From JAJDIA01 sp031555145 (GTDB lineage: Bacteria > Bacteroidota > Bacteroidia > Bacteroidales > Tannerellaceae): a stretch of DNA of 26,094 nt. Location of the stretch: positions 1 through 26,094 of the forward strand of contig JAVBUR010000014.1 of assembly GCA_031555145.1 (NCBI GenBank), given 5' to 3'. Shown piece by piece: positions 15,425 through 23,789 of this stretch (positions are counted from its first letter, which is position 1; each line of letters starts with the position of its first letter). The translations under genes were made by a program, and so were the position numbers. The notes under the pieces were generated by a model. The model was not told where the DNA came from and did not search any database. It was given only the letters and a program-made list of their open reading frames with translations.

Positions 15425-16543
15425 ATGACACACCAGATTATCCTGCTTGGGAAAGATATAACTTCCGTCTATCATGGTATCAAGGAATTTGGTCCGGATT
15501 GTATCCATTTGCTCTATACTGAGCAAACACGCCACATCGCTGAACCGATGTACCAGTTACTTCCGCCATCCATCCAACGGTTTAGCTACCATACCGCCCC
15601 TTACGACGGCAACCAGGTGATGGATATCTGCCGATCGATCCACCAGGCGCACACAGGTTCTTTCACCTATCATCTGTCGGAAGGAACCAAGCCAATGATG
15701 CTGGCCGCTTTCCATATAGCACGCGAACAAAATGCTCGCGCCTTCTATCTCACCCAAATGGGTGAACTGATCTGGCTCGACACCTTCGAAAAAGAACAGA
15801 TGCATAGCCAACTGGACAATGAAGAAATACTCCACCTGAGCGGAAACACCATTTCCAGCTACCACGATATCAAACGACTCAGCCTGGAAGACGTCTGGGC
15901 TTCCACACAAATCAAACAATTCATAGAGAGCCATCCGCACGAACACGCCCGGATACAGAAATTCTTCGGCATCTTCTGCCAGCGGCAGATTGCACGGTTG
16001 CCGGCATCCAAGGTATTGGGAAACGATATTCATTTCAAGCAGAAAGACGGCAGTGTATTCATCACCCAGAGGGGGCGCGTATTGCTGCGTCTGCCGCACA
16101 GTAATGCCGTCGATCTCTACTTCAAAGGCCGTTGGTGGGAAACCCTGGTCGCCAATCAAATCCGCATCTGGAGTGAACGGAAAAAGAATCCGCCGGAAGT
16201 ATGGCAGAACGTACTGTTCCAGACAGAGCAGAAAGAGTCGCAGACTAAAAACGAAGTTGATGTATTGGTCAACGGTGTACAGAAACTCATCTTTATCGAA
16301 TGTAAGTCAGGTCAAGTCACCCAATACGACATCTATAAGATCGATGGCGTACGGGAAACCTACGGTGGTGATATCTCACGTGCCGTCCTTGCCAGTTATT
16401 ACCCGGTCGACACCCCGATCCGCGAAAAATGCCACGACCTGCAGATCCATATCTTCGCCCCATCGCATCCCGACGAACGGATGTATCACCTGGATATGCT
16501 TCCCGACTGGATGGACTGGCTGACAGAAGAGTTACAGCTATAA
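15425..16543 (+). CDS. CARF-like sensor fused to PD-(D/E)XK nuclease (Card1/Can2/DUF1887 type)
   Basis: Encodes 372 aa from the ATG at 15425, which puts the first Rossmann strand THQIILLGKDI at the N-terminus. Residues 1-130 fit a CARF-type ligand-binding domain: strand 1, CIHLLYTEQT, then YHLSEGTKPMMLAAFHIAR. S85-E-G-T-K89 takes the place of the usual GGTK-like nucleotide motif. A linking winged-helix-like region follows (about 150-220), then a nuclease domain with EVD279 and IFIE292-C-K294, the D...ExK signature of PD-(D/E)XK enzymes, and a later Gln/Tyr-rich helix (QVTQYDIYKID). Known relatives Card1 and Can2 are DNA/RNA nucleases activated by cyclic oligoadenylate made by type III CRISPR Cas10. 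No cas gene or array is present in this window, and it stands alone, divergent from a peptidase gene. Its activator and target are therefore unknown. A housekeeping repair-type nuclease is the alternative. Confidence 0.82.
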   Translation: MTHQIILLGKDITSVYHGIKEFGPDCIHLLYTEQTRHIAEPMYQLLPPSIQRFSYHTAPYDGNQVMDICRSIHQAHTGSFTYHLSEGTKPMMLAAFHIAREQNARAFYLTQMGELIWLDTFEKEQMHSQLDNEEILHLSGNTISSYHDIKRLSLEDVWASTQIKQFIESHPHEHARIQKFFGIFCQRQIARLPASKVLGNDIHFKQKDGSVFITQRGRVLLRLPHSNAVDLYFKGRWWETLVANQIRIWSERKKNPPEVWQNVLFQTEQKESQTKNEVDVLVNGVQKLIFIECKSGQVTQYDIYKIDGVRETYGGDISRAVLASYYPVDTPIREKCHDLQIHIFAPSHPDERMYHLDMLPDWMDWLTEELQL

Positions 16544-16635
16544 TCATTTATTCAGAAAACAAGTCTTATTCATTCTCTTCATAAACATTATTCGCATATG
16601 ATCGGTTATTAGAATAAAATAATCGACAACAATAT

Positions 16636-17370
16636 ATGTTGAAAAAAATATTCTTTATCGCAGCGTTATTCGCCTCTACTTTTGCCGGACATGCTCAGCG
16701 GGTAGATTCGGTAGCGATCTATATCCTGCAACAGACGGCAGCGACCCTGCAAAACTTCCAATCGTGCCGTTTTACCGCCCATATCCTATATGATGTATGG
16801 AACGACGAACTGGGATATATCAAACATACACAGACCGAACAGGTATCACTCACTTTCCCTAACAAATTTGCGGTTAATGCCCTTGGCGACAAAGGGCATA
16901 ACGCCTTGTTGTACGACGGTGAGATGTTCACGTGGTACTCGTATACTAAAAACCAATACGCACAAGTGGATTACAAGGGCTCCCTTATTCAGGCCATCGA
17001 CACCTTGTACAAAAGCAGTAATGTTGAATTTCCGGCCGCCGACTTCTTCTACCCTTCTTTCGTGTCAGACATCCTGAGTACAGGAGGTAGCCTGATCTAC
17101 CTTGGAATAATCGAGGCAGAAGGCAAGCCGTGTTTCCACATTGCGGGAAAAGACGAGGCCGGCACCGGTTTTCAATTCTGGATATCCAACGACGAGCTCT
17201 TCCTCCCGGTCCGCCTGTCGTTGATTTACAAAACAACCCACGGACAGCCGCAATATGAGGCTACCTATGCCGACTGGCAGGTCAACCCGGAAAATCCATC
17301 CATGCTGTTCCGGTTTTCTGTTCCTCCCGGAGCGCAAAAAGTCAAAATAGCTCATACGCCCAATCAATAA
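16636..17370 (+). CDS. Periplasmic DUF2092-like protein
   Basis: Encodes 244 aa with a Sec signal (MLKKIFFIAALFASTFAGHA, cleavage before QRVDS). The body matches the DUF2092 pattern, a LolA/LppX-like half-barrel: an N-terminal helix with LQQTAATLQNFQSCRFTA, then paired strands (QTEQVSLTFPNKFAVNALGD, ALLYDGEMFTWYSY, YAQVDYKGSL) and QFWISNDELFLPVRLSLIYK. Such folds bind lipids or hydrophobic ligands; a direct function is not known. The next gene starts 6 nt downstream, and this pairing suggests a joint envelope task. There are 92 nt before the start, AT-rich, with no clear promoter consensus. Confidence 0.75.
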   Translation: MLKKIFFIAALFASTFAGHAQRVDSVAIYILQQTAATLQNFQSCRFTAHILYDVWNDELGYIKHTQTEQVSLTFPNKFAVNALGDKGHNALLYDGEMFTWYSYTKNQYAQVDYKGSLIQAIDTLYKSSNVEFPAADFFYPSFVSDILSTGGSLIYLGIIEAEGKPCFHIAGKDEAGTGFQFWISNDELFLPVRLSLIYKTTHGQPQYEATYADWQVNPENPSMLFRFSVPPGAQKVKIAHTPNQ

Positions 17371-17376
17371 AGACCT

Positions 17377-18096
17377 ATGAAAGCAATAATCACCTATACA
17401 CTGCAAAAGATACTTCCAGGCGTACTACTTGCTGGATTTCTCCTGATATCGCAAGCTGGATCAGCGCAACGGTTCTACCACCACCCTCCGGGACCGCCTC
17501 CTCCCCCTCATCCGGTACATCCTTACCCTGTACGCCCGGTACCGGTGCCGGCGCGCGTACCTGTTCCTGTACGTCCCTATCCGCGTCCGGTGCCGGTACC
17601 TGTACCGCGCCCTGTGCCGGTACCTGCCTGGCATTACCCGTATGTATACCATCCGTTTACACCCTTTTATTGGGGACCTTCCTGGCACCCTATCGGCTTT
17701 GTGATAGCCACACTGACTACTGCAGCGATCATTATATCAGTCAATAACAGGAATTATCACTACGACCATGGCGTATATTACGAGTCCAGTGGTAGTGGAT
17801 ACCGGGTTGTACCCGCTCCCATTGGAGCCGAAATAGCGACACTTCCCAGTGGATATGCCATCTCGACTGTGTCCGGACGATCGTACTATTACTATGGTGG
17901 CGCTTTTTACACCCAGTCCGGCAGTAATTATACAGTTGTTGGAGCTCCTGCCGGTGCTATCGTTAATAACCTGCCCGAAGGCACTACCGAAAGCACGGTA
18001 AACGGACAGAAGTATATGATTTACAACGGGGTTTACTACGAGCCAATCTCCCACAACGGACAGGATGCATACGTAGTCACGGAAGTACAACACTAA
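17377..18096 (+). CDS. Proline-rich envelope protein, DUF6515-like
   Basis: Encodes 239 aa. Signal peptide to about residue 30 (LLISQAGSA, then QRFYHH). Residues 37-83 are a low-complexity Pro/Val/Arg tract built from PVPVP and RPVPVP units, expected to be an extended, basic spacer. Then a Tyr/Trp segment, one hydrophobic helix (about 107-121, GFVIATLTTAAIII), and about 110 residues with two to three degenerate repeats of the form GxYY-VV-AP-GA-I--LP-G---STV-G--Y. The C-terminal repeat region is typical of DUF6515 proteins. I infer an inner-membrane or envelope protein whose Pro-rich arm crosses part of the periplasm or cell wall. Translationally linked to the DUF2092-like gene. Function unknown. 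Confidence 0.75.
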   Translation: MKAIITYTLQKILPGVLLAGFLLISQAGSAQRFYHHPPGPPPPPHPVHPYPVRPVPVPARVPVPVRPYPRPVPVPVPRPVPVPAWHYPYVYHPFTPFYWGPSWHPIGFVIATLTTAAIIISVNNRNYHYDHGVYYESSGSGYRVVPAPIGAEIATLPSGYAISTVSGRSYYYYGGAFYTQSGSNYTVVGAPAGAIVNNLPEGTTESTVNGQKYMIYNGVYYEPISHNGQDAYVVTEVQH

Positions 18097-18146
18097 CAAC
18101 AGCGCTAATTTCAGGCCTTTCAGATAGTGAATTTCAAACCTTTTCT

Positions 18147-18177
18147 TTTGTCATTTCGTTTAAACACTGTACCTTTG
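18147..18177 (+). promoter_or_regulatory. Promoter of the O-acetylation operon
   Basis: TTTG (18147-18150), 19 bp of spacer, then TACCTTTG (18170-18177): both boxes match the Bacteroidetes primary sigma consensus with normal spacing. The inferred transcript has about 65 nt of leader before the ATG at 18247. This is the best complete promoter in the window. Confidence 0.8.
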
Positions 18178-18246
18178 CACGGCAAAAAGTGAAAGCTTGC
18201 TAACTTGTAATAAAACCGCAAAGATTTCATAGAACTTGACTGATGT

Positions 18247-19656
18247 ATGAGGTATGATTATTTGAAAGATGCGTTAAAAGTCCTATGTGCCGTTATCGTC
18301 ATATTACTGGGGGTCGCACTAGTCCCTGACTTTAATATAAAATACAAGCACTTCAGTATACTGTCTGATGTTGTTGACAACCCGGCTGATGAAGAGGAGA
18401 TGTCAAGTATCGAGTCGCTGGAAAGAGATTTGCTGGCTGTGACGACTGACAGCCTGAAACTGGATAGTATCCCCAACAACAAGCCTGTGCCTGTTGTTGT
18501 ACCCGAAGTCCCATTTACGTCCAAAGAGGGAGTCATCGCCTTTGAAGACTTCTCCGCAAATAAACAAATGCTGTATCCATTCTACCAGGCACTGCTCAGA
18601 GAGACAGACAAACGCCCGGTCCGGATCGGTGTATTAGGAGACTCTTTTATTGAGGCTGATATTATGACGGCCGACCTCCGTAAGCATTTCCAGGCCCATT
18701 ACGGAGGCATGGGAGTAGGATTTATTCCCATAGCATCCCCCGTTACCAATAGCCGTAACGCAATCATACAAGATGCATCCGGTTGGACGATACAATCAAT
18801 GGTAAAATTCAAGAACGCAGATTGGAGCAAGTTCACCTTGGCCGGTTTTTACTACATCCCATCTGAAAATGCAACGGTAACACTGAAATGTACTGAAGAA
18901 GACTCCATGCCGCAACTATCTCTTGTATTCCTCAACACAAAACACACCAAAATAAAAGTATCCATCAACGGAGACGCACCTGTGGAATACCTGCCGGAAG
19001 CATCCGATGAAGTACAGTTCCTGAATCTCACCAAAGGAAGCATGCAAAGCCTGAAAATAACCTTTAGCAATGTAGACGGCTTCACCGGTTTGGGATTCTA
19101 CCGCAACAGCGAGACCGGTGTATTCGTCGACAACTTCTCCGTCCGGGGATCATCCGGCGCGGTGTTGACTACTATCAGCCAGGATTTGACCAAACAATTA
19201 ACTAAACATGTCCAATATGACCTCCTGATTGTTGAATACGGTTTGAATGTAATGGTAGCCGAAAAGAGCACCTATACTTCCTATCGTAAAATGATGATCA
19301 GTGCGATCCAACATCTCAAGGAATGTTACCCCGACACCCCGATCATCCTGATGAGTGTGGGCGACCGTGGAAATAAAAACAACGACGGGACTGTCAGTAC
19401 ACATCCCGGTGTACAGCCGATGATTGATGCTCAACGGGATATTGCCCAAAAATCAGGCGTTGTATTCTGGAACACCTTCAATGCCATGGGAGGAGAAAAC
19501 AGCATGGTCAATTTTGTACGTCACAAGCCTCCGATGGCTTCCAGCGACTATATTCACATCAGACATTTGGGAGGAAGCAAAATTGCCGAAGAACTTTTCG
19601 AATCCCTGATGAACGAAAAAAATAGATTTGCCCCAGCAACCGCCCATGAGAAGTAG
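18247..19656 (+). CDS. Membrane-anchored SGNH hydrolase-fold protein
   Basis: Encodes 469 aa. An N-terminal helix (about 11-28, VLCAVIVILLGVALVP) anchors a large extracytoplasmic part. SGNH block I is GVLG131-D-S133-F, block III is degenerate (VEYGLN334 rather than GxND), and block V is D434-Y-I-H437, so the Ser-Asp-His triad is kept. In the middle (about 190-290) is a beta-sandwich-like insert (ATVTLKCTEEDSMPQLSLVF). It is the first gene of three that overlap; the third is an MBOAT acyltransferase. By analogy with AlgJ/AlgX and PatB, I infer acetyl transfer to, or removal from, a polysaccharide or peptidoglycan outside the membrane. Start chosen as the first ATG after the promoter; the stop overlaps the next gene. 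Confidence 0.85.
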   Translation: MRYDYLKDALKVLCAVIVILLGVALVPDFNIKYKHFSILSDVVDNPADEEEMSSIESLERDLLAVTTDSLKLDSIPNNKPVPVVVPEVPFTSKEGVIAFEDFSANKQMLYPFYQALLRETDKRPVRIGVLGDSFIEADIMTADLRKHFQAHYGGMGVGFIPIASPVTNSRNAIIQDASGWTIQSMVKFKNADWSKFTLAGFYYIPSENATVTLKCTEEDSMPQLSLVFLNTKHTKIKVSINGDAPVEYLPEASDEVQFLNLTKGSMQSLKITFSNVDGFTGLGFYRNSETGVFVDNFSVRGSSGAVLTTISQDLTKQLTKHVQYDLLIVEYGLNVMVAEKSTYTSYRKMMISAIQHLKECYPDTPIILMSVGDRGNKNNDGTVSTHPGVQPMIDAQRDIAQKSGVVFWNTFNAMGGENSMVNFVRHKPPMASSDYIHIRHLGGSKIAEELFESLMNEKNRFAPATAHEK

Positions 19657-20908
19657 GCTTAAATTAATACTCCTAACCGGACTGGTTTGCCTGCTACCGT
19701 CTGCCCGACTGGACGCACAACAGGAACAAGGCAAACAACGTGCTTCTTTGGAAATACAGAAGGATGCCAATAGGATTATTGACAAAAACAGAGTCTTGGA
19801 TTCATTCTATTCACGGCTCTACCAACTCACACAGCGCTCTTCCCAGTACGGAATGAATCCGTCCGTGGTGTCGATCATGCACATCGGAGACTCGCACGTA
19901 CAAGCCGGTTTCCTGACGGTGAAAATCATGAATAAACTGCAGGAGCAGTTTGGCAGTGCCGGACGCGGGTTAATATTCCCCTTCAAGTTGGCGCGTACCA
20001 ACGAGCCTTTTGATTACGACATCCTTTCCGAATCCAAATGGGATAAAACGCTTATCATTCAGCGTCTGCCCAAACTGCCACTGGGACTGGGTGGCCTGTC
20101 TATTAAGACCAATGACGAGAGCTTCTCGTTTGAAATACGCTCGTCCACCCGGGAGAAGATCGACCACTCGTTCAACAAGATAACGATCTTCCATCACGAG
20201 AAAGCACCTGAGTTGTATGTAGCTGATCCCGCGATCAAGTCGACAAACAAAAAAAGCGTCTACCCCTTTGCCTCCATTATCCAATTGAATAACCGGGTCA
20301 ATAGCCTCGTACTGTCAACCGGTCCGCAAGTACTCAAAGCCGATTCAGCCATCTACTATGGATTCAGCCTCGAAAACGGGAAAAGCGGTATCCTCTACCA
20401 TGCCGTAGGGATCAACGGCGCCCAATTCCGCCACTACGGAAGCGTACATAACTTTGCGCAACAGATATCTATCCTCAGCCCCGAACTGTTTATCTTTTCA
20501 CTGGGCACCAATGAAGCCTTCCGGGGGAAAATAAATGAGAAGAGTTTCTTCAACGAAATTGATGCGATCATCGAACCGATCCGACAGGCCAATCCCAAAG
20601 CCCTGGTGCTGATCACCACACCGCCCGATTGCTTGGCAGGCAGAGCCGAATCGACCAAAGAGAATAACCCGAATATAGCCATTGTCCGTAATGTATTGAT
20701 CCGCTATGCCGAAGCTAAAGGTTGCGCCTACTGGGATTTGTACTCCGTACTGGGAGGCAATAATTCGGCCTACAAACTCTACGAAGCCGGATACCTGTCG
20801 AAAGACGGTGTCCACTTCACTGTGGAGGGATATAATATGCTTGGAAACCTGTTTTCCGACGTCCTAATTCGTAACTATACCGAATATGTTCAATCTCGAC
20901 TTCGCTAA
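19646..20908 (+). CDS. Secreted SGNH/GDSL hydrolase-fold protein
   Basis: Encodes 420 aa from the ATG at 19646, overlapping the previous gene by 11 nt; an upstream TTG at 19628 would only add MPQQPP before the signal (RSRLKLILLTGLVCLLPSA). SGNH motifs are all present: block I IG81-D82-S83-H84, block III G287-T-N289-E, and block V D387-G-V-H390, the triad being S83/D387/H390. A beta-rich insert lies at about 150-240. It is periplasmic or surface-exposed, with no extra membrane helix. It shares layout with the preceding protein, and both probably act on acetyl groups handed over by the MBOAT protein encoded next. An esterase that trims acetyl groups is the main alternative. Confidence 0.87.
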   Translation: MRSRLKLILLTGLVCLLPSARLDAQQEQGKQRASLEIQKDANRIIDKNRVLDSFYSRLYQLTQRSSQYGMNPSVVSIMHIGDSHVQAGFLTVKIMNKLQEQFGSAGRGLIFPFKLARTNEPFDYDILSESKWDKTLIIQRLPKLPLGLGGLSIKTNDESFSFEIRSSTREKIDHSFNKITIFHHEKAPELYVADPAIKSTNKKSVYPFASIIQLNNRVNSLVLSTGPQVLKADSAIYYGFSLENGKSGILYHAVGINGAQFRHYGSVHNFAQQISILSPELFIFSLGTNEAFRGKINEKSFFNEIDAIIEPIRQANPKALVLITTPPDCLAGRAESTKENNPNIAIVRNVLIRYAEAKGCAYWDLYSVLGGNNSAYKLYEAGYLSKDGVHFTVEGYNMLGNLFSDVLIRNYTEYVQSRLR

Positions 20909-22385
20909 AATAGGAGAAATTCTGCGTTATATACCGGAACAGCCGTTGATTTTCAACAGCTCCTTCTTTCTGTTTTTCCTGACAATCGTTTTGTTTGTAT
21001 ACGCTTGGTTGAAGAAAAATGAAAAGCACGAGATGTACAAGATCATCTTTATGATCGTAGCTTCATTCTATTTCTATTATAAGACAAATGGCTTCTACTT
21101 TCTGCTGATCCTTTTTATTGCCTTTTTCGATTACTTCGTTGCCCATCTGATCCATCGCGCCCCCACGCCCAGGAAAAAGAAATTGTGGCTGATCGGCAGC
21201 CTGGTAGTCGACCTCGGTGTGTTATGCTACTTCAAATACACCAACTTCTTCTTTGACATTTTCTACGAACTTGCCCATAAGCCCTTTTCCCCCTTCAACA
21301 TCATGTTGCCGGTGGGGATCTCGTTCTTTGTCTTCCAGTCGCTGAGTTATGTGATCGATATCTACCGAGGGAAAGTAAAGCCGCTGAACAATGTGCTCGA
21401 CTATATCTTCTACGTTTCTTTCTTCCCCCAGTTGGTGGCAGGCCCTATCGTACGGGCGATCGATTTCATCCCGCAGATACACAAACCGTTCACGCTGACT
21501 AAAAAGGTATGGAACGAGGCTTATGTCCTGATCCTGGTCGGGCTGTTCAAGAAAGCGATCATATCCGACTATATCAGCTCGAACTTCGTCGATCGCATCT
21601 TCGAAGACCCCCTGCTCTATTCCGGCGTGGAAAACCTCTTTGCCGTCTATGGCTATGCCGCACAGATATACTGCGACTTCTCCGGTTATTCGGACATGGC
21701 TATCGGCTTCGCCCTATTGTTCGGCTACCGTTTCAATATCAACTTCGACCTTCCCTACAAATCGGCGACGATTACCGAATTCTGGCGCCGCTGGCATATC
21801 TCCCTCTCTACCTGGTTGAAAGACTACCTCTACATCTCCCTGGGCGGTAACCGCAAAGGCAAGGTCAGGATGTACGTCAATCTGATGATCACCATGCTCC
21901 TGGGTGGACTTTGGCACGGGGCTTCGCTACGTTTCGTCCTCTGGGGCGGATTGCACGGGCTCTACCTGGTCGTACATAAATGGTTGATGGTACGTTTCCC
22001 GAAAGTCTTCCAGAAAACGGGTGAAGATATGACGGTCAAAAGACGTATCATTGGCGTCTTACTGACCTTCCACATGGTTTGTTTCAGTTGGATATTCTTC
22101 CGTGCCGAAAGCATGGAGAAAGCGAAAGCGGTCCTATCGCAGATATTCGGGCAGTTCCGTCCGGGTGTATTTATCCCCTTCGTACAGGAATATGCCGTTA
22201 TACTCTTCCTGATCGCCCTCTGCTTCACGTTGCAATTCCTCCCGTCGAAGATGATCGAATCAGCCAAGCAGAAAGTAGCCGGCTGGAGTTGGATCCTCAA
22301 GGCCGTTGTCACAGCCGCCCTTATTATCTTAATCGCCCAGGTCAAATCCTCCGAGATCCAACCTTTCATCTACTTCCAATTCTAA
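20886..22385 (+). CDS. MBOAT family O-acyltransferase (AlgI-like)
   Basis: Encodes 499 aa with about ten transmembrane helices, close to the length of AlgI. Family motifs are visible: PVGISFFVFQSLSYVIDIYR, FFPQLVAGPIVR, YCDFSGYSDMAIG, ITEFWRRWHISLSTWLKDYL, and the active-site region GGLWH344GASLRFVLWGGLH357G, with H344 the invariant His. Such proteins move an acetyl group from a cytoplasmic donor across the inner membrane to an acceptor or a partner transferase. The start overlaps the SGNH gene by 23 nt, so the three proteins are made together. The acceptor polymer is not identifiable from the neighbours: no alginate, capsule or peptidoglycan synthesis genes are in the window. The stop lies 12 nt from the stop of the convergent BrkB gene, with no visible terminator between them. 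Confidence 0.94.
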   Translation: MFNLDFAKIGEILRYIPEQPLIFNSSFFLFFLTIVLFVYAWLKKNEKHEMYKIIFMIVASFYFYYKTNGFYFLLILFIAFFDYFVAHLIHRAPTPRKKKLWLIGSLVVDLGVLCYFKYTNFFFDIFYELAHKPFSPFNIMLPVGISFFVFQSLSYVIDIYRGKVKPLNNVLDYIFYVSFFPQLVAGPIVRAIDFIPQIHKPFTLTKKVWNEAYVLILVGLFKKAIISDYISSNFVDRIFEDPLLYSGVENLFAVYGYAAQIYCDFSGYSDMAIGFALLFGYRFNINFDLPYKSATITEFWRRWHISLSTWLKDYLYISLGGNRKGKVRMYVNLMITMLLGGLWHGASLRFVLWGGLHGLYLVVHKWLMVRFPKVFQKTGEDMTVKRRIIGVLLTFHMVCFSWIFFRAESMEKAKAVLSQIFGQFRPGVFIPFVQEYAVILFLIALCFTLQFLPSKMIESAKQKVAGWSWILKAVVTAALIILIAQVKSSEIQPFIYFQF

Positions 22386-22397
22386 GAAAAGGAGTCC

Positions 22398-23771
22398 TTA
22401 CAGGTCCTTGAGGAGAACCGCGCCGTTGGCGGATAGCAGGTCTTCGCGGGTTTTAAGAAGGGCATTCCATTCATCGTTGAACTGGTCGGCAATGTCGATT
22501 TTGAAGTTTTCCGAACCGTGCTCGTCAAGACGTTGCATCAGGAAGGCCATGCTGATCTGGTTAATATCGATAGCCGGCTGGTAATAGATGATACGGTCGT
22601 CGTCGCCAATGACCACCTCGCTGATAACTTTCAATTCGAGTAACAGGTAAAGTATCTGCGTAGTAATTCGGATAGGGATACGATAGGAGTCCGACAGTTC
22701 GTCGGCTGTATAGGGCTTCTCCCCTTTTTCGAAACGTTTGACGATAAGTGACGCAATCAATACCGTCAGGAAGTCCTTATAACGCCGGCTGATATGCTTG
22801 CTGTCGCGCTCAAAACTGAACTTACGTACATTCTGTGCCGAATAGGCCAGCGCCGCCCCAAACAGGAGGATAATCCACGACAACTGCAACCACAACAGCA
22901 ACAACGGCAGCGCCGCAAAGCTACCATAGATCGCATTATACTTACTCACCCAAATCTGTCCGCTGATATAAACAAACTGGAAGAACTGGAAAGCGCAACC
23001 ACCCACCGTTCCTGCAATCAGTGCATTCAGGAAGTTCACTTTTGTATTGGGCAGGAAAATATACAGTCCTGTAAACACAAGCGAAATAATCACATACGGC
23101 GCAATCTTCAGCGTCGCATCTACCACAGGTGTCAGGAAGACAAACTCTTCGAGGAACGAGTTCTGCAACGTCGACACAAAGATCGACATACCGCTCGACA
23201 TCGTAATCAGGACAGGCAGCAGGATAAACATCGCCAGATAGTCCGTCACCTTTCGGTAGAAGGGCCGCGACTTCTGCACCTGCCAGATCTCATTGAATGT
23301 ATCTTCAATAGAAGAGATCAGGTTGATCACCGTATAAAACAGGAAGATCAAGCCGAAACCAATAATCACTCCACCCTGCGCCTGCGCCAGGTAGCTGTCT
23401 ACAAACTTGAATGCTTCGGTAAATTCGGCGTCATGCCCGGGGAAGTAGTCGATCAGTTCCATGCGTACCGTCTCCTGAAAGCCGAAACCTTTCGCAATAC
23501 CCAACAATACGGCCAACAACGGCACGATGGCCAACAGCGTGCTGTAGGTCAACGCCGAGGCTTTGGTTTGCAGATTCTCGTTCAGGAACGTACGGATGGC
23601 CAGGATGGTGGTCTTCACGATGTTGATCCACGTCTCCTTCAGGCCGCTCACTTCGTGTTCGGTGATGCGCCAGATATCATATGTCACAAAATGGATTGTC
23701 TTCGTCAGGAAAGAACTGATGCGTTCGCCGATGGGCTGCTTGTCTTTCTGCTGTTCGTCTTTCTTTTCCAT
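22398..23771 (-). CDS. YihY/BrkB family inner-membrane protein
   Basis: Encodes 457 aa from the ATG at 23771, with a purine-rich AAGAGGA just before it; the longer in-frame ORF would run into the RNase P RNA gene and is not credible. The core (about 60-320) has six hydrophobic segments with family markers TKASALTYSTLLAIVPLLAV, then IEDTFNEIWQV and SFAALPLLLLWLQLSWIILLFG. The C-terminal 120 residues resemble a winged-helix domain (RFEKGEKPYTADELSDSYR, TQILYLLLELKVISEV), an extension common in Bacteroidetes and deltaproteobacterial members. The family was once mis-named RNase BN; true function is unsettled (transport or envelope integrity). It lies 18 nt downstream of rnpB on the same strand and may be partly transcribed from its promoter. 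Confidence 0.92.
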   Translation of the reverse strand: MEKKDEQQKDKQPIGERISSFLTKTIHFVTYDIWRITEHEVSGLKETWINIVKTTILAIRTFLNENLQTKASALTYSTLLAIVPLLAVLLGIAKGFGFQETVRMELIDYFPGHDAEFTEAFKFVDSYLAQAQGGVIIGFGLIFLFYTVINLISSIEDTFNEIWQVQKSRPFYRKVTDYLAMFILLPVLITMSSGMSIFVSTLQNSFLEEFVFLTPVVDATLKIAPYVIISLVFTGLYIFLPNTKVNFLNALIAGTVGGCAFQFFQFVYISGQIWVSKYNAIYGSFAALPLLLLWLQLSWIILLFGAALAYSAQNVRKFSFERDSKHISRRYKDFLTVLIASLIVKRFEKGEKPYTADELSDSYRIPIRITTQILYLLLELKVISEVVIGDDDRIIYYQPAIDINQISMAFLMQRLDEHGSENFKIDIADQFNDEWNALLKTREDLLSANGAVLLKDL

Positions 23772-23789
23772 TCCTCTTCGTTTTAAAGT

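Noticed and set aside
15425..16543. A type III CRISPR locus to match the CARF-nuclease
   Set aside because: I looked for direct-repeat arrays and Cas10/Csm/Cmr-like proteins across the window and saw none; only the single effector-like gene is present.
17496..17625. Repetitive DNA that might be a minisatellite or CRISPR-like array
   Set aside because: The near-repeats simply encode the PVPVP-type arm of the DUF6515-like protein; units are irregular and have no spacers.
22794..23786. 330-codon ORF on the plus strand opposite the BrkB gene
   Set aside because: Its Gln/Arg/His-rich composition is the mirror of hydrophobic codons on the other strand; BrkB motifs are clear on the minus strand.
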